Assembly: GCF_037963765.1 (NCBI RefSeq)
Contig: NZ_CP150166.1
Span: 2,425,501 to 2,489,500, forward strand
DNA length: 64,000 bases
Source of the DNA: Sporosarcina sp. FSL W8-0480
Lineage (GTDB): Bacteria; Bacillota; Bacilli; Bacillales_A; Planococcaceae
Reading direction: 5' to 3'
In this document: positions 61,271 through 64,000 of the stretch, piece after piece
Layout: the number at the start of each line of letters is the position of its first letter
Position numbering within the stretch: the first letter of the stretch is position 1
Position numbers and translations under genes: made by a program
The notes under the pieces: generated by a model
The model's database searches: none
What the model was told of the DNA's origin: nothing
The model's input: only the letters and a program-made list of their open reading frames with translations

Positions 61271-62680
61271 TTATTTTACTGAATCAGGAATTAAAGAATA
61301 ATAAGATTTGCCGTTGAGACGTTCCGCCAACTCGGCTTTCGCCTGTTCGATGATCGACGGGTTTTCCATCACTTGCAGTGCAGTGGAGGCGATTACTTTC
61401 GCCGCCTGCAACATTCCCTTATGCGCAATCGGCGTTGCTCCTTGCGACACGACTTGCCATGTATGGAGCGGTGTGCCTAAAGCAAAACAGCTTGTGAGGC
61501 ACTGCATCGTTGGCACGACCCAGCTGACATCCCCGACGTCCGTTGAGCCTGAAAGAATCGCTTCGGTAGTGGAATGGGGTGGTATGAAATCAGCAATCAC
61601 TCTTTCCTTCAGCCTTTTCACGGTTTCCCGGTCTCGTCCAGCATATGCATTATTGAGATCATCCTCAGTCAATGTGCGTCGGATTTCTTTCGCAAATGCG
61701 ACGTCCGCTTCATCATAGGATGGAACCCCGACATTCACAAGGTTTTCATACATCACATCAGCAAGGACAGTATTAGGAATCAGATTGGAAGCAGTTCCCA
61801 CAAATTCGACGTCAAATGTCGTCCCCGTCATTAATGCAGCTCCACGAGCAATGTCATGAACCCTTTCATAAAGTGATTCCACTTCATCCTTTTCAACTGC
61901 CCGTATCAAATAGACGACTTCGGCATTCGCCTGCACCACGTTCGGCGAAGTGCCGCCTGTATCCGTAACCGCATAATGGATTCGTGCGTCTGGCACCATA
62001 TGCTCCCGTAAGTAATTGACACCGACATTCATTAACTCTACTGCATCGAGTGCACTTCTACCTAAATGAGGAGTGGCTGCAGCATGAGCGCTCTTTCCTT
62101 TGAACTTGAAGCGTGCAGAATAATTGGCAAGCGTTTTCACATTCATGAGTCCTGGTACATCCCAAGGGTGCCAAGAGAATGCTACATCTACATCGTCAAA
62201 CAGACCCGCCCGCGACATGAATGCTTTACCGGATCCATTTTCCTCTGCAGGGCAGCCATAATAACGAACCGTCCCTTGCAAACCGTTCTGTTCCATATAT
62301 TCTTTAACGGCGACCGCCGCCGCAAACGCTCCAGTCCCTAAAAGATTATGGCCACATCCATGCCCGTTGCCGTCCTCGACAACTGGATCATGATGGGAAA
62401 GCCCTTTTTTCTGACTAAGCCCCGGCAAAGCATCGAATTCGCCTAAAATCGCGACGATAGGATTCCCTGACCCGAAACTCCCGATAAAAGCTGTGCTAAG
62501 TCCCGCGACTCCCCGCTCGACATGGAACCCTTCTTCCTCTAACGCCCCAATTAAGTAGGCGGATGATTGATGTTCTTCGAAATACAATTCAGGTACTTCC
62601 CATATTTTATCGCTTAACGCAATGAATTTATCCTTTTTTTGTTCAATCAAACTTGAAATCGATTTCCTGAATTCCATCAT
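61271..62680 (-). CDS. M20 amidohydrolase, AbgB-like
   Basis: 469 aa, cytoplasmic. M20 zinc peptidase: AILGEFDALPG near 77, GHGCGHNLLGTG near 108, the catalytic Glu in GCPAEENGSGKA near 145, and a dimerisation lid (about 190-305). The GCGHN/PAEEN pattern and full length fit the AbgB (p-aminobenzoyl-glutamate hydrolase subunit) group, though the group also splits other N-acyl amino acids. It follows an MFS transporter by 36 bases, so it likely acts on what that imports. Confidence 0.85.
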   Translation of the reverse strand: MMEFRKSISSLIEQKKDKFIALSDKIWEVPELYFEEHQSSAYLIGALEEEGFHVERGVAGLSTAFIGSFGSGNPIVAILGEFDALPGLSQKKGLSHHDPVVEDGNGHGCGHNLLGTGAFAAAVAVKEYMEQNGLQGTVRYYGCPAEENGSGKAFMSRAGLFDDVDVAFSWHPWDVPGLMNVKTLANYSARFKFKGKSAHAAATPHLGRSALDAVELMNVGVNYLREHMVPDARIHYAVTDTGGTSPNVVQANAEVVYLIRAVEKDEVESLYERVHDIARGAALMTGTTFDVEFVGTASNLIPNTVLADVMYENLVNVGVPSYDEADVAFAKEIRRTLTEDDLNNAYAGRDRETVKRLKERVIADFIPPHSTTEAILSGSTDVGDVSWVVPTMQCLTSCFALGTPLHTWQVVSQGATPIAHKGMLQAAKVIASTALQVMENPSIIEQAKAELAERLNGKSYYSLIPDSVK

Positions 62681-62716
62681 TCATCTCTCCTTATCTATAT
62701 GAATTACCGTTAAAGC

Positions 62717-63934
62717 CTACGCGTTAGCTTGCAGTAGCTCGCCCTTCCGGAAATTCAACGTCAAAAGTGAAATCGTACAGATGATAGCGAAAATGATAAG
62801 CATCCAAAAAGCCGCATTATATGAACCGTTAAACGTCTGTACAATAAATCCGATCGCAAGCGGGGTTATAAAACCGGCAAGCTGACCTCCTGTATTTGCA
62901 ATACCCATGCTTGTCCCCGTCACAGCGGATGGAAGTCTTTTCAAAATAATTGCCGGTAACAAAAGCATAACAAAGGAAATAAAAATAATTACAATCGTCT
63001 GGTATGCAACGAACATTGTCACACTTGGTGCATTGAACATGAGATAAAGGAGGATACCAACAACAACACAAGAAATTGCGCCAACCACTTTTTCTTTACC
63101 AAGCGGAAGTCTGTCGATGACATACCCAGCTAAATACATCGCAAAAATCATCGCTAAACCTGGAACTGTTTGCGCCCATCCAAGTGAAATCAAGTCAAGT
63201 CCTCTCACATTCACAAGATATGTCGGCAACCATGTTGCCAAGCCCCAGTTAATGGCATAAATACTGTAATAGGCGATAAACAGATTCAACATGAGCGGAG
63301 TTTTTAATACTTGTTTAAAAATTCCTTGTTGGGAATCCCCTGAAGGTTTCATTACCTCTTCTTTAAGATCAGCAGGCAGTTTAACGAAGATCCAGAACAG
63401 GACCGTGATGATAATTCCAATTCCACCAAGGATCAAGAACGATGTACGCCAACCTATCGTTGTCAGCATATAGGCAGATAGAAGTGGTACGATCAGCGCC
63501 ACAATACCTCCGGACGATAACATGACCGACATTGCCCAGGCTCTTTTATCCATTGGAAACGTTTGTGAAATCAATTTCGAACTTGAAGGCTGAAATCCAC
63601 CTTCCCCAATACCGAAAAAGAAACGAATAATGATCATCGAAGTCAAAGACCACACTGCTCCGGTTAAAGCTGTAAAGATCGACCACATTAGAACGGAAAC
63701 GATAAGCACCCTTCTTGATCCTAATCTATCGGCCAGCCAGCCGCCGGGAATTTGCATGATTGCGTACCCAGCAAAAAAACTACTAAGAATCAATCCCGTA
63801 CTGGTGGGATTTAATTGTAAATCCTCTGTTATAGACAGCACAGCGTAGTTAATAAAATAGCGATCGAAGTTCCCAATCGCCCATCCAATGAAAAGCAATA
63901 ACAAAATCATATTTCTTTGTTTCTTAGAAACCAT
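62717..63934 (-). CDS. MFS transporter, anion:cation symporter family
   Basis: 405 aa with 12 membrane segments. The signature between segments 2 and 3 (GGWLADRLGSRRVL) and the NFDRYFINYAV start are typical of the ACS (sugar-acid/aromatic-acid) MFS family such as ExuT and GudP. AGGAGG precedes the ATG. Operon partner of the AbgB-like amidohydrolase; substrate unknown, perhaps an acyl-amino acid or aromatic acid. The remaining 66 bases to the window edge hold nothing I can call. Confidence 0.88.
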   Translation of the reverse strand: MVSKKQRNMILLLLFIGWAIGNFDRYFINYAVLSITEDLQLNPTSTGLILSSFFAGYAIMQIPGGWLADRLGSRRVLIVSVLMWSIFTALTGAVWSLTSMIIIRFFFGIGEGGFQPSSSKLISQTFPMDKRAWAMSVMLSSGGIVALIVPLLSAYMLTTIGWRTSFLILGGIGIIITVLFWIFVKLPADLKEEVMKPSGDSQQGIFKQVLKTPLMLNLFIAYYSIYAINWGLATWLPTYLVNVRGLDLISLGWAQTVPGLAMIFAMYLAGYVIDRLPLGKEKVVGAISCVVVGILLYLMFNAPSVTMFVAYQTIVIIFISFVMLLLPAIILKRLPSAVTGTSMGIANTGGQLAGFITPLAIGFIVQTFNGSYNAAFWMLIIFAIICTISLLTLNFRKGELLQANA

Positions 63935-64000
63935 AAGATCCTCCTATTTCAAGCCATGTAATACTTTATTATTTTCATTTCCGAAAAGCTCTATGCCCTG

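Overview
The window is about 64 kb of chromosome from a low-to-moderate GC, endospore-forming member of the Bacillales. Spo0B, SpoVB, SpoIVFA/FB, SafA, a SpoIIB-position gene and a SpoVID-position gene show that it sporulates. Gene order closely follows the Bacillus subtilis aspS-to-tig segment. Several differences (no lonB, no nad/coxA/bofC block, an extra ATP-grasp pair, Planococcaceae-style intergenic repeats) suggest Sporosarcina or a close relative; that placement is inference. Nearly everything lies on the minus strand, so operons read from high to low coordinates.

From the left: aspS (cut by the window edge) and hisS are led by a T-box leader with a clear sigma-A promoter. A divergent SH3b/amidase gene (yrvJ type) follows, then dtd, relA, apt, recJ, a LapA-like gene, secDF, comN, divergent spoVB, a DUF421 gene, yajC, tgt, queA, ruvB and ruvA. 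Next come a CotS/YsxE-like kinase and safA, then pheA-pheB, obgE-spo0B and the L21-Prp-L27 ribosomal cluster behind an L21-type leader, then spoIVFB-spoIVFA. An intergenic stretch of about 1 kb holds a tandem array of about 38 degenerate units with core TTGAGCGCGG. After it come minD-minC-mreD-mreC-mreB, radC-maf, a SpoIIB-position gene, comC, two tandem membrane GGDEF genes and folC.

A plus-strand pair of overlapping ATP-grasp genes sits between folC and valS, where B. subtilis has nothing. valS has its own T-box whose specifier reads GTC (Val). Beyond it are a small membrane ORF, a SpoVID-position gene without LysM, the complete haem operon hemA-X-C-D-B-L (split by a repeat element between hemA and hemX), ysxC-lon, clpX, tig, a TPR gene, and an AbgB-like M20 amidohydrolase with an MFS anion transporter.

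The genes cover tRNA charging and modification, stringent response, protein export and turnover, recombination, cell shape and division-site selection, haem synthesis and sporulation. The features least explained by known biology are the TTGAGCGCGG array, the ATP-grasp pair, the AAC/CAC register of the hisS specifier loop, and the mobile-like inverted repeats placed inside two operons.
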